In this document: one piece after another, positions 18,103-27,347 of the stretch
Layout: every line of letters starts with the position of its first letter
How positions within the stretch are numbered: the first letter of the stretch is position 1
From: Cellvibrio sp. pealriver
GTDB lineage: Bacteria > Pseudomonadota > Gammaproteobacteria > Pseudomonadales > Cellvibrionaceae
Reading direction: 5' to 3'
Assembly (NCBI RefSeq): GCF_001183545.1
Contig: NZ_KQ236688.1
Span: 959,149 to 1,023,148 of the forward strand
Length of the DNA stretch: 64,000 nucleotides
Notes under the pieces: generated by a model
What the model was told of the DNA's origin: nothing
The model's input: the letters and a program-made list of their open reading frames with translations, nothing else
Databases searched by the model: none
Program-made: the position numbers and the translations under genes

Positions 18103-19215
18103 TTATTTGTAGTTTGTAGAGAAAAACAAAAACGCTGGCAGTGCATTATTGCGTTTTGCTGCGTCGAAAAAGCTGGCATTTTCCCAGTGCGAGCCTTTGC
18201 CCCATAAAGTGGTGCAACGGGTACTGACCCATGCTGGCTCCCAGTATATAACTCCTGAGCCACCGGCGGTTTTAACCAATTGGGTCAATGCTACCAGATA
18301 CAGCACCTGGCCTTTAGGTGTCGCAGGAAAGTCAGGTTGTACCGCTTGCTTGCCCAATACATTGCTGGCTTTGTCAAAATTCTCCAACGTCCAGGGGTAG
18401 GCGGTTTCGACAATCATAACCTCTTTGCCGTAAATGCCTTTTAATTTTTTAATCGCATCGGGTAATTGGGGCAGGGTGTAAGTAGACCACTGTGGGTAAT
18501 ACGAGAGCCCGATAATATCAAAATCAGTTACGCCATTTTCACTGGCTTGTTTAAACCACCAGAGTGCATTTTCCGGTTGGGCGATATGCAAAATAATCCG
18601 GATATTTTTTCCGTTTGCCAGACTGTAATCGCGCACGGCTTTTATGCCACTGTTTAACAAGGTGGCGTTGCGCTGCCAATCCGGAATGCCGTGAACAATA
18701 CTGGCTTCCTGCTGCAATATTTCAATATTGGTTTCGTTGCCTACCTGCACCATATCGGGCAGCAGATTTTGTTTATCCAAGGCTGATAGTGTTTCAGTCG
18801 TGTAATCGTAGAGCGCTTTGGCTAATTCGTTGGTGTCGGTGATATGCGCCCAGGCTTTTGGGATAAATTGTTTTTCCGGATCTGTCCAAGTGTCTGAGTA
18901 ATGAAAATCCAGCAAGGTTTTCATGTTGTTATTTTTGGCGCGTTGCAGCGTTTTGCTGACATCGTCCAAGTTTGAATACTTTGTCCATTGTGCGTTATGC
19001 CATAAGCGGACGCGCACAAGGTTGGCTCCTTTAGTGGCAAAGAGTGTAAATGGATCTACTTTTTTATTTTTATCCCGATACACCGCACCGCAATCTTCCA
19101 TTTCATTAACGTAGGATAAATCAGCACCGACATAGAAGGGTTGCGCTGCCCAATTAGACGCAGGGATGAGCGCAAAAATAAACAGGAATTTTGTTAGCCA
19201 GTTTTTCATATACAT
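18103..19215 (-). CDS. GH53 arabinogalactan endo-beta-1,4-galactanase
   Basis: An exported enzyme that cuts beta-1,4-galactan side chains of pectin. The 370 residues include a signal peptide to about NWAAQ, then YVGADLSYVNEMEDCGAVYRD, the GH53 opening. Catalytic glutamates are seen at about 161 in VQVGNETN and 270 in VMIVETAYPWT. The motif NLVRVRLWHNAQW is also typical. A second start at 19209 (MKNW) is possible. It is followed by the GH2 galactosidase and preceded by the TonB-dependent receptor gene, behind a terminator. Confidence 0.93.
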   Translation of the reverse strand: MYMKNWLTKFLFIFALIPASNWAAQPFYVGADLSYVNEMEDCGAVYRDKNKKVDPFTLFATKGANLVRVRLWHNAQWTKYSNLDDVSKTLQRAKNNNMKTLLDFHYSDTWTDPEKQFIPKAWAHITDTNELAKALYDYTTETLSALDKQNLLPDMVQVGNETNIEILQQEASIVHGIPDWQRNATLLNSGIKAVRDYSLANGKNIRIILHIAQPENALWWFKQASENGVTDFDIIGLSYYPQWSTYTLPQLPDAIKKLKGIYGKEVMIVETAYPWTLENFDKASNVLGKQAVQPDFPATPKGQVLYLVALTQLVKTAGGSGVIYWEPAWVSTRCTTLWGKGSHWENASFFDAAKRNNALPAFLFFSTNYK

Positions 19216-19263
19216 ACTTTTTTATTAGGGATAGTTTCGCAGAGGCCAGAATGTTCCCGTATT

Positions 19264-19289
19264 AAAAAGACGGCTGCCGAAGCAGCCGT
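19264..19289 (-). terminator. Terminator after the TonB-dependent receptor gene
   Basis: On the minus strand an 8-bp stem ACGGCTGC/GCAGCCGT with a TTCG tetraloop is followed by CTTTTTAA. It lies about 50 bp after the receptor stop, so GH53-GH2 need read-through or their own promoter in 19216-19263. Confidence 0.85.
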
Positions 19290-19336
19290 AAACTAAGGGT
19301 TCATTCATGACAAAACAAAAAAGCAGAAACCAATGC

Positions 19337-21955
19337 TTACAACTTCCAGGTGAAATCCAGCAAATAACTGCGGCCATAATCATCAAAACGTTTCAGGTTG
19401 CCTGAATCATTATTTTGCGTCAGACGCAGTGGTTCGTTGGTGAGGTTAAACACCTGAAAACGCACGTTGTAATGTTCATTGATTTCATACGCGAGGCTCA
19501 GGCCAACACCTAATTCTGCATCCAGCGTGGTCAGGTCATAGCTGTCCCAGCTGAACGCACTGGTGTAAGCCGAGTGGTATTTCCACCCCAAGCGCGCATC
19601 AATACCGTAGTTGCTGTACCACAAATCCAGCGTTGCGGTATCCCTTGCCAGACCGGCCATAGGTAATGGGTTATCTGAAGGCGCGAATTCATAAATATTG
19701 GATTCGGCAAACGCGTAGTTGGAATAAATACCAAAGCCTTCAACGGGTAAAAATTCCAATGGCATTTGGAAGGTCACTTCTGCACCGCGCACGTAACCGC
19801 CATCGCCATTCACTGGCCCGTAAATTTCAAATGTACCTTGTTGGCTGGTGAAGGTACCCACCGTCGCGTTGCCAATATAATTTTTAATATCTTTGTAATA
19901 CAGGCTCAATGCGGCGAGCGATTCAGACGCAAAATACCATTCATAAGCAACGTCAATTTGGTCGGCAGTGAATGGATCCAATAACGGGTTACCTGCGCCG
20001 CCGGAGCTTCCGGTGTTGATCGCGCTGATATATTGACCTGCGCGCAACTCATCCAGTGGTGGGCGTGAAATCGCTTGCGATACACCAATGCGCAATTTGC
20101 GAGTGTCATCCAAATCCAGGTTCAAGCTGGCGCTTGGTAGGGCTTTGGAGAAATCGTTATCGACATGCTCGCCGTTTAATGCGTAACTCTTGGTGCTGAT
20201 ATCAACCTGACGCACACCGATGTTTGCGTTGTAATCCAAGCCGCCGAGTTGGCCTTCAAAATCCAGCTTGACGTAAACCGCATCGTTTTGTTCATCGACT
20301 TTCCAATAGCGGCTTTCATTGACGGCAGCCGTATCAAACGCAACGCCACCATAGATAAGTTCAGCGGTTTTTGCGTAAGACGGTGCATTCAGGAACGGAA
20401 TCGTATCGAAAGCGCCGAGCGTATAACTGCTCAGGAAACCTTCGGGGAAGGCGACCGCGATGCCGTTATCAACACTGCGGCTCATGCTGAAATCCGTCCA
20501 GATCACTTCTTTCTCGCGGTCAGCAGTGCGCGCACCAAAGCTCAGTGCACGCAAGTGGCCTGCATCCAGATCGCGTTTGATATCAAACTGCGCACTTTGC
20601 AATTTGTCTTCCAGCGTTGAACCTTCGTTGGCGTTGCCAATCCAGTTGTAAGCCGCTGTTTCTGGTGACAACAGTGGTGAGCCATCGGGTGCGGTGATAG
20701 AAGGGCGACCGCGGGTATCGTAACTCCAGGTTTCGGCGTACTGATCCAGATAAATCGCGTTCCAGTAGTTCTCACGCTCAGCAGTGGAGTGCGATAGATC
20801 CACATCGATTTGCCAGTTGTCAAAACCGGTGTGGCTGAATTTCAAACCCTGGGTAAGGCCACTGTTTTCTTGTTGATACGCGCCAATCACGTGGCGGATC
20901 TGGCCTTCCCACCCATTAATGGTGGCAGCGACGGCTTTGTTGCCATCCATCACCACATTGCTTAACAGATTATCCGGGCGGCCATCGGCATTGGTGTCTT
21001 CTATACCCCAACCGCCCCAAGGGCCCGGGTTCAAGCCTATATCTTGTGCCCAGGTTTGGTTTTGCTGCTCGTCCATCGCAAATTTGGTGTAGAGCACATC
21101 GTATTTCACGTTAAGCGCATCGCTCGCCTGCCACTCAAAAGTGGTCATCACGCCATCGCGGTCGGTATCGAGCTTTTTCATTTCTGCCGCAACACCCCAT
21201 GGCGTGTTGCCGTTAGAACCTTGTCCATCCAGATCCCAATTACCGGTGCTGTAACCCCAGCCTTGCAGGGAGCCATAAGCGTTCTTTTGGGTTTGGGTTG
21301 AGGCACCGATCGCGACCGCAAAGGTATCGCTGAATTGATGGACAAACGCACCGCTAAACCGGTTGCCCAGCGGGTTGTAATCCGGAATGTCTTCCGCGCT
21401 TTCGTTGTGCTGCACACCCACACGCACAGTTGCCACAGGGCCAGTGTGTGAAAGGGGAGAGATAGTTTTCAGGTTGATGGTGCCAGCAATCCCGCCTTCT
21501 ACCAAATCGGCAGATTGGGTTTTATAAACTTCCGCTGCCGATACCAATTCAGATGGATACTGTTCGTAGCGGATGGCACGGCCAGGCTCGGGGCTTGCGG
21601 CTTCACGGCCATTCACGGTGCCCAACACCATTCGTGGGCCAAGACCACGGATGGCCGCCTGACTTTCATTGCCGCGGTCACGCGAGCCATTAATGCCAGG
21701 CAGACGAACCAGTGCTTCAGCGATGGTAACAGCAGGGGTGGCGTTGATATCATCCATCGCCAGGGCTTCCATCACCTTGGTGTTTTGTTGCTTGACGGCA
21801 ATGGCCTTCTCTAATGAGGCGCGCATACCGGTTACGACAACCTCCTCAACGGAGTTGTCCGCGGCGGTATCCTGGGCTGATGCCAGCGGCGCTAGCAGGC
21901 TCATGGCTAAAAACAGGCTGGTACGGGGAAAGCGAATTGATGGCGTGTGCTTCAT
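19337..21955 (-). CDS. TonB-dependent outer-membrane receptor (probable galactan oligosaccharide uptake)
   Basis: An 872-residue outer-membrane transporter driven by TonB. It has a signal peptide (to ASAQD), a TonB-box-like stretch VEEVVVTGMRASLEKAIAVKQQN, a plug domain with INGSRDRGNESQAAIRGLG and LVEGGIAGTINLKT, and a beta barrel that ends in aromatic residues (LLDFTWKL). This is the TIGR01782-like type common for carbohydrates in xanthomonads, Cellvibrio and Caulobacter. It sits next to galactan-degrading enzymes, so galacto-oligosaccharides are the likely cargo; this is inference. The start follows GAGAGGACATATT. Confidence 0.92.
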   Translation of the reverse strand: MKHTPSIRFPRTSLFLAMSLLAPLASAQDTAADNSVEEVVVTGMRASLEKAIAVKQQNTKVMEALAMDDINATPAVTIAEALVRLPGINGSRDRGNESQAAIRGLGPRMVLGTVNGREAASPEPGRAIRYEQYPSELVSAAEVYKTQSADLVEGGIAGTINLKTISPLSHTGPVATVRVGVQHNESAEDIPDYNPLGNRFSGAFVHQFSDTFAVAIGASTQTQKNAYGSLQGWGYSTGNWDLDGQGSNGNTPWGVAAEMKKLDTDRDGVMTTFEWQASDALNVKYDVLYTKFAMDEQQNQTWAQDIGLNPGPWGGWGIEDTNADGRPDNLLSNVVMDGNKAVAATINGWEGQIRHVIGAYQQENSGLTQGLKFSHTGFDNWQIDVDLSHSTAERENYWNAIYLDQYAETWSYDTRGRPSITAPDGSPLLSPETAAYNWIGNANEGSTLEDKLQSAQFDIKRDLDAGHLRALSFGARTADREKEVIWTDFSMSRSVDNGIAVAFPEGFLSSYTLGAFDTIPFLNAPSYAKTAELIYGGVAFDTAAVNESRYWKVDEQNDAVYVKLDFEGQLGGLDYNANIGVRQVDISTKSYALNGEHVDNDFSKALPSASLNLDLDDTRKLRIGVSQAISRPPLDELRAGQYISAINTGSSGGAGNPLLDPFTADQIDVAYEWYFASESLAALSLYYKDIKNYIGNATVGTFTSQQGTFEIYGPVNGDGGYVRGAEVTFQMPLEFLPVEGFGIYSNYAFAESNIYEFAPSDNPLPMAGLARDTATLDLWYSNYGIDARLGWKYHSAYTSAFSWDSYDLTTLDAELGVGLSLAYEINEHYNVRFQVFNLTNEPLRLTQNNDSGNLKRFDDYGRSYLLDFTWKL

Positions 21956-22213
21956 AATATGTCCTCTCTTTATTGATTGTTATATAAATCATATTTATAA
22001 GCTATTTTTGCTGAAGGGTTAAGATAAGTCAAGCACTGCGGCTGTATTTGTATGATGAATAGTGAGGGCATTGAAAAACCGCTGGCTGTTGTATGTCGCC
22101 CAAATAAGCGGCCGGGGTTCTATACTGGCACTGGTGTTATCGTTCTACAGGCATGCAGACAGTAGCTGCCCTAAAGACTTTATTAATAAATAACGAAAGG
22201 ATTAGCGTTTCAC

Positions 22214-23653
22214 ATGATTATAGTTCCCACCGAAAAGCAGCTGGATTGGCGCAATGCTCCCATCATTTTGTGCACCTTGGTTCTGCTCAATGTGATGATT
22301 TATTTTTTCTACCAAAGCGGGGATACCAAAAAAATACTTGAGTCCATGATGTCGTATCAGGAGCAGGGCTTTTTGGAGCAAGAGTGGCCGGTATTTGAAA
22401 AATACCTGGAAGAGCAACAAGAGCAGGAGTTATTGCAACAGTATCGCCGTGAGTATCAAGCCAATCAGGTTGAGCTGATTGTGAGCGATATTTTGATGCG
22501 TGAAGAGTTCTACGCGTATTTGCAAAAAAATGCCCGCCAACATTTTTTACCGGATGCTTACGACCAGTGGGCACCTAACCGCGCGTTATTGCACAAGCAA
22601 ATGCAATCGATCAGTTTTATTGCCAATGGCTTGCGCGCAAGCGATTTGCGCGTTTTCAGTTTTATCACACACCAATTTTTGCACGGCGACATTATGCATC
22701 TGCTGGGCAATATGTTTTTCCTGATTGTGTGCGGATTTGCCGTTGAAGCGGCGATTGGCCATTGGCGATTTTTGCTTTTCTATCTGCTCTCGGGTGTGGC
22801 AGCCGGTTTTGCGCAAGTCGCTTCGGATTGGCAGAGCACAACGCCGTTGGTGGGAGCGTCCGGTGCAATTTCTGGCGTAATGGCAATGTACCTTGCGGTA
22901 TTTCGTTTAAAGAAGATCGAATTTTTTTATTGGTTTTTCTTTTTGGTGGGTTATTTCCGCGCGCCAGCACTGCTTATTTTGCCGTTTTATATCGGCAAGG
23001 AAATTTACAGCTATTACACAGATACCGGATCAAACGTTGCCTTTATGGCGCATGCTGGCGGCTTTGCTGCAGGTGCGCTCCTGATCGCATTCGCGTGGCT
23101 ATTGAATCGCAATATGTTTAATAAAGAATATATTGAAAATGATCAGGGGATAGATCCACAGCAACAACCGTTGGCAGAAATTTATGAATCAATTGAAAAA
23201 CACCGCTTTGACCGTGCGCTGGTATTGGTCGATGAGCTGATGAAGGAGCGTAAAGGCAATTTTGAATTGGCGATGATTCGCTATAACTTGCTAAAAATAA
23301 CCCGCGGGGAACATTACCACGAGGGAATTATTCATTTACTGACGGTTCCTTTACTTGCTCCTGAACACATTCGGCAATTGGATAAAGTATGGAAAGATAA
23401 CCCGGAAGTGCATGGTCTGCTCAGCGAGCAAGCGGCGATGAAGTTGGGAATGCAATTCGCAGCCTTGGAAAATCCGCAATCAGCAGAGCAGGTGTTTATG
23501 CAGCTACTGGAGCGCGGCTGTAAAAATCCTGCGCTGGTGGTGTACGCAGGAAAACTTGCTGCTGCTTTCCAACGCTTGCGCGACATCCAGAAAAAATCCC
23601 ATTACGAGGCGCTGTCGGTACAGCTTGCGCAACAATTGGCACAAGGAGTGTAA
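22214..23653 (+). CDS. Rhomboid-family intramembrane serine protease with TPR-like tail
   Basis: A membrane protease of 479 residues. The first hydrophobic helix is at about 15-33. Residues 38-145 form a charged, Gln/Glu-rich loop. The rhomboid core starts near FSFITHQFLHGDIMHLLGNM (about 148-167). The catalytic pair is serine 216 in GASGAISG and histidine 280 in AHAGG. The part after about residue 315 is soluble and helical, with YESIEKHRFDRALVLVDELMKERK resembling TPR repeats. The gene is followed by a coupled Cys-rich TPR membrane protein gene one base after its stop. The substrate is unknown. Confidence 0.9.
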   Translation: MIIVPTEKQLDWRNAPIILCTLVLLNVMIYFFYQSGDTKKILESMMSYQEQGFLEQEWPVFEKYLEEQQEQELLQQYRREYQANQVELIVSDILMREEFYAYLQKNARQHFLPDAYDQWAPNRALLHKQMQSISFIANGLRASDLRVFSFITHQFLHGDIMHLLGNMFFLIVCGFAVEAAIGHWRFLLFYLLSGVAAGFAQVASDWQSTTPLVGASGAISGVMAMYLAVFRLKKIEFFYWFFFLVGYFRAPALLILPFYIGKEIYSYYTDTGSNVAFMAHAGGFAAGALLIAFAWLLNRNMFNKEYIENDQGIDPQQQPLAEIYESIEKHRFDRALVLVDELMKERKGNFELAMIRYNLLKITRGEHYHEGIIHLLTVPLLAPEHIRQLDKVWKDNPEVHGLLSEQAAMKLGMQFAALENPQSAEQVFMQLLERGCKNPALVVYAGKLAAAFQRLRDIQKKSHYEALSVQLAQQLAQGV

Positions 23654-23654
23654 A

Positions 23655-25181
23655 GTGAATTATTGCAAATATCATCCGCTCGATGGCGCTACTTATTCGT
23701 GCCCACAGTGCAATATCCATCAATGCGATCAATGTGTTGATGATGAACATAAAGGTGCGCGTTGTTTTGTGTGCGGTTCAGTGTTGGAAAGCCTCGGTTC
23801 GGGCAACACAGTGGAACCTTTTTGGCGGCGCTTGCCAGAGGCGTTTAAATATCCGCTTAATTCCGCTTCTATGAGTTTGATTGTGATTACCTCGATTTTG
23901 TCGGTAGTGGCAACCTTGATTCCATTCTTATTTATTTTGGCAATCGTGCTGTATTTGTTTGCTGTGGGTTCGTTAATGAAATACAGCTTTACTTGCCTTG
24001 AGCGAACCGCGATGGGGGAAATGAAAGCGCCCGATGTGATGGATGCCTATCAGGGCGGCATCAAATTGCTGTTGCAATTGGTATTGATGACGATTGTTTT
24101 AGTGGTCGTAGTGGGGGTTAGTTACCATTATTTGGGAATGGCGTTTGGTGGTTTGATCGGCTTTTTGGTTGCACTTTCGTTGCCTGCCATTTTGATTCGC
24201 TTTGCGCAAACTGAAAATATGTTCGAGGCGATGAATCCCTTTGCGGCAATCGCACTAATGGCTGCTATTGGTTTGCCCTATGGGTTGTTGATTGTATTTA
24301 TGCTCATCATGATGACCTCTGTAGGTGTGTTGCATGAGTGGATAGGTACTTTGTTTCCGGCAATGTCTTATTTATTGCAAGCGATTATTTCCAACTATTA
24401 CACCATCGTGATGTTTCACTTGATGGGTTATATGTTGTTTCAATATCAGGAACAGCTCGGCTACAGCGCGCGTTCGGATGAAGATGATGAAAAATCTGAG
24501 CGCACTGATATCGAACGGATGCGTGCAAACATTATGGTGCATCTAAAAGAAGGTGATTACGAACAGGTGGTTACACTTTATTATCAGGCCTTCAAACGTT
24601 TTCCCAATGAGGCCAGTTTCTTTGAACAGTTTTTTGATCTGTTGTATGTGTGCAAAAAAACGGCGCTAATGGAAGACTACGGGCTGGTGTATTTGGAGTT
24701 TCTTAGCCGTAAAAAACGTTTTGACAAGCTCACATCAACCTTTAAACAAATACTGTTTTTATCGCCCAATTATTTGCCTGCATCAGCCTCCATGCGGGTG
24801 CAATTGGCGCGCTTGTTTAAACAAAATGGCGATTTAAAAATGGCCGTCAGATTATTGAATGGCATGCATAAACAATTCGCTGATTTTGACGGCCTACCGG
24901 ATGCGTATGTGCTGCTGTCAGAGGTGTTGGCTGAATTGCCCGGTATGCAATTGCAAGCAGAAAAGTGCCGCCAGATGTCAATGCAATTGCAGCGCAAGGC
25001 CGATGTAAAAAAACAGGAGCTTGAATTGCAGCGGCAGGCAAAATTGGCGGCTGAGGCTAAAAGTACAACGACACCGAATACCAGGCGTGCACCTCCTGTT
25101 GCCAAATCCAGTGGCTTGACGCTGGAATTGGTTCCGATGGAGTCGGTATTGGATATTACTGACAAAAGTGAAAAGGCGTAA
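23655..25181 (+). CDS. Cys-rich zinc-finger-like, multi-span membrane protein with TPR region
   Basis: A 508-residue protein of unknown function. Residues 1-35 carry a CKYH...CPQCNIHQCDQCV...CFVCG pattern that looks like a B-box or zinc-binding ribbon. Several hydrophobic helices follow (about 75-265). The C-terminal half is soluble and TPR-like (about 295-450) with a charged tail. I start it at GTG 23655: AAGGAG lies eight bases upstream and the rhomboid stop ends one base earlier. The longer frame to 23556 overlaps the rhomboid gene and is rejected. It is very likely co-translated with the rhomboid gene and may form a complex with it; that is inference. Confidence 0.8.
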   Translation: MNYCKYHPLDGATYSCPQCNIHQCDQCVDDEHKGARCFVCGSVLESLGSGNTVEPFWRRLPEAFKYPLNSASMSLIVITSILSVVATLIPFLFILAIVLYLFAVGSLMKYSFTCLERTAMGEMKAPDVMDAYQGGIKLLLQLVLMTIVLVVVVGVSYHYLGMAFGGLIGFLVALSLPAILIRFAQTENMFEAMNPFAAIALMAAIGLPYGLLIVFMLIMMTSVGVLHEWIGTLFPAMSYLLQAIISNYYTIVMFHLMGYMLFQYQEQLGYSARSDEDDEKSERTDIERMRANIMVHLKEGDYEQVVTLYYQAFKRFPNEASFFEQFFDLLYVCKKTALMEDYGLVYLEFLSRKKRFDKLTSTFKQILFLSPNYLPASASMRVQLARLFKQNGDLKMAVRLLNGMHKQFADFDGLPDAYVLLSEVLAELPGMQLQAEKCRQMSMQLQRKADVKKQELELQRQAKLAAEAKSTTTPNTRRAPPVAKSSGLTLELVPMESVLDITDKSEKA

Positions 25182-26771
25182 TTACCCCTTGGGTGTTGTT
25201 GCGGATATCTGCGTTTGTTGCGCGCCTTGTAATTGGTTAAACGCAGTTGCTGCCTGATCTGCACTGGTAATGCGCTTATTCGGATTCGTGTGGATAATTT
25301 TTAATATCAGTTTGCTGATCGGGCGAGCCGTCTTTCGCAATTGCCAACGATTTTTCAAACCCCACCACTCACATTTGGGTGGTGTTCCCGTCAGTATTTG
25401 GAACAGTATCGCGCCTATTGCATAGACATCGGTGGCAAAAGAGGGCGCGTTGTTGATCGTTTGGTCGGCTGGCTGATACCAATGTGAATCTTCCCCGTAG
25501 CTGTGCGAAGGAAAACCAAAATCACTTAATTTCAAATGCTGTTTCCCTGCAAATAAAATGTTACTGGGGCGCAAGTTGCCATGCACAATGCCATAAGAAT
25601 GTGCGCATGCCAGTGCATTAAACAATTGCTGGGCAATGCTCAGGCATTGATCTGCTTCAATCGTTTGGTTAAGCCGCTCTTGTAAGTTGCCATAGGGAAG
25701 ATATTCCATTGCGCTGATGAAAACGCGTGGGTTTTTTCCTGTACCGTAAATGCGCGCAATATGTGGATGTTGCACTTGCATTAATTTTGCGGCGTACTGC
25801 GGTGCATTACCAAGATGGTTCACATTTTGTTTTTTGATTACCAGGAATCTCTGGTGTTTTGGATCGTTGACCAAATAGGTGGCACCGAAAGGATTTTCTT
25901 TCAGTACATCCAGAAGGGTGTAATTGGGTGGGATGTTATCGCGGGTGGACTCCGTGCTCCAGCGGTTGCTATGCAAATGCCGCCCTTGGGAAATAATCAA
26001 TAATTGTTGCCGTATTTCATCGACACTGCGAGGGCGCAGTTCAGGGTTGGTTTCAATGCAGCGATTAATGATCGGGCGAAGCGCATTCGCCATTTGATAT
26101 TTATCAGTGGTTGGTAATGCATAGGTTTGTTCTGTTGCGTGCCTGGGTGTTACACCAAAAATAACTTCATGAATGAGCACGCCCAGCGAATAAATATCGC
26201 TCATCTGGTTGGTGTGTGATGTACCGTTATATTGCTCAGGAGCCATATAGGCATCGGTGCCCATGACCATTTCTGTTTCGGACGTTGGGGCATTTTTGTT
26301 CGCCGTAAAATAACCGGCGATACCAAAATCCACTAAATAGGCGCGGCCATCGTAATCGACTAATACATTGGCAGGTTTAATATCGCGATGCACAATACCG
26401 TTGCGGTGCGCATAGGCCAGCGCGCTACATAACTGGATTAATACATCCAGTTTGCGGGTGATACTAATATCATTGCGTGGCAAAACGGTTTCCAATGAAA
26501 CACTTTTGATGTAAGGCATAACAAAGTAGGGGAGCTGTGCGTCATTAATCCCTTTATCAATAATTTGGATAATATTGGGGTGGCTCAGTTTGGCAATCAG
26601 GAGTGATTCCTGCTCGAATTGTTGCTGGATGATCGGGTCTTGATTCAAGCGTGCATCCAACACTTTAATTGCCACTGCCCGATCAAGGGATTTTTGTACA
26701 GCCAAATAGACTTTAGCCATACCGCCTTCACCGATCAGGGTCTTGATGTGATAGCCGGGAATAGATTGCAC
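25182..26771 (-). CDS. Membrane-free Ser/Thr protein kinase with a second, degenerate kinase domain
   Basis: A 529-residue protein with two Hanks-type kinase domains. Domain 1 (about 5-265) is complete: GEGGMAKVYLA, VAIKVLD, HRDIKPANVL, VDFGIAG and GTDAYMAPEQY. Domain 2 (about 285-515) keeps LVIKKQ, SDFG and SYGIVHGNLRPSNILF, but HGN replaces the catalytic HRD, so the catalytic aspartate is missing. It is probably a pseudokinase or sensor module. No transmembrane segment is seen. The gene is convergent with the Cys-rich TPR gene, and the stop codons abut with no gap. Substrates are unknown. Confidence 0.9.
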   Translation of the reverse strand: MQSIPGYHIKTLIGEGGMAKVYLAVQKSLDRAVAIKVLDARLNQDPIIQQQFEQESLLIAKLSHPNIIQIIDKGINDAQLPYFVMPYIKSVSLETVLPRNDISITRKLDVLIQLCSALAYAHRNGIVHRDIKPANVLVDYDGRAYLVDFGIAGYFTANKNAPTSETEMVMGTDAYMAPEQYNGTSHTNQMSDIYSLGVLIHEVIFGVTPRHATEQTYALPTTDKYQMANALRPIINRCIETNPELRPRSVDEIRQQLLIISQGRHLHSNRWSTESTRDNIPPNYTLLDVLKENPFGATYLVNDPKHQRFLVIKKQNVNHLGNAPQYAAKLMQVQHPHIARIYGTGKNPRVFISAMEYLPYGNLQERLNQTIEADQCLSIAQQLFNALACAHSYGIVHGNLRPSNILFAGKQHLKLSDFGFPSHSYGEDSHWYQPADQTINNAPSFATDVYAIGAILFQILTGTPPKCEWWGLKNRWQLRKTARPISKLILKIIHTNPNKRITSADQAATAFNQLQGAQQTQISATTPKG

Positions 26772-26858
26772 GCCGAAAACTCTCGCTAATAGGATGGTTG
26801 AAGTATAGGTTGTCTTTTCTGTTGCGTATGGCCGCGATTTTTATAAGAGGTTTTTGCG

Positions 26859-27341
26859 ATGAATAATCATGTATTTCAACTGAGCCAATCCTTGGGTGAA
26901 CAATTAGTACAACGCAATTGGCGCATTGCGACGGCGGAATCCTGCACTGGCGGTGGTGTCGCTGCGGCGATTACCGCAATTGCCGGCAGCTCTGCCTGGT
27001 TTGAATACGGCATTGTCAGTTATGCCAATGCAGCAAAAGAAAAATTGCTTGGTGTATCCGGCGAGATACTCGCGCGTGAAGGTGCAGTCAGTGAGGCAGT
27101 AGTAATAGAAATGGCTAAAGGAGTACTGACATTGTCGGGTGCGAATATCGCTGTTGCGATCAGTGGTATCGCGGGGCCAAGCGGCGGCTCTCCCGAAAAG
27201 CCGGTCGGCACTGTATGGTTTGCATGGGCGCTTGCGACAGGGGAGCTTAAAACAGAATTAAAACATTTTCATGGCGACAGAGCTTCTGTGCAGGAACAAG
27301 CAGTGCTCTGTGCTCTACAAAGAATAAATCAATTGCTCTAG
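26859..27341 (+). CDS. pncC: Nicotinamide-nucleotide amidohydrolase PncC (CinA C-terminal family)
   Basis: Removes the amide from NMN to give nicotinate mononucleotide in pyridine nucleotide salvage. The 160 residues form the stand-alone CinA C-terminal domain: RIATAESCTGGGVAAAITAIAGSSAWFEYGIVSYANAAKEKLLGV, then AISGIAGPSGGSPEKPVGTVWFAW. In many gammaproteobacteria this gene sits just before recA; here a 5.7-kb block separates them. The start follows GAGG by eight bases. The assignment is firm. Confidence 0.93.
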   Translation: MNNHVFQLSQSLGEQLVQRNWRIATAESCTGGGVAAAITAIAGSSAWFEYGIVSYANAAKEKLLGVSGEILAREGAVSEAVVIEMAKGVLTLSGANIAVAISGIAGPSGGSPEKPVGTVWFAWALATGELKTELKHFHGDRASVQEQAVLCALQRINQLL

Positions 27342-27347
27342 TGCTGC

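Noticed and set aside
23556..23654. Longer start for the Cys-rich membrane protein
   Set aside because: It overlaps the rhomboid gene for about 100 bases; GTG 23655 has AAGGAG at the right distance.
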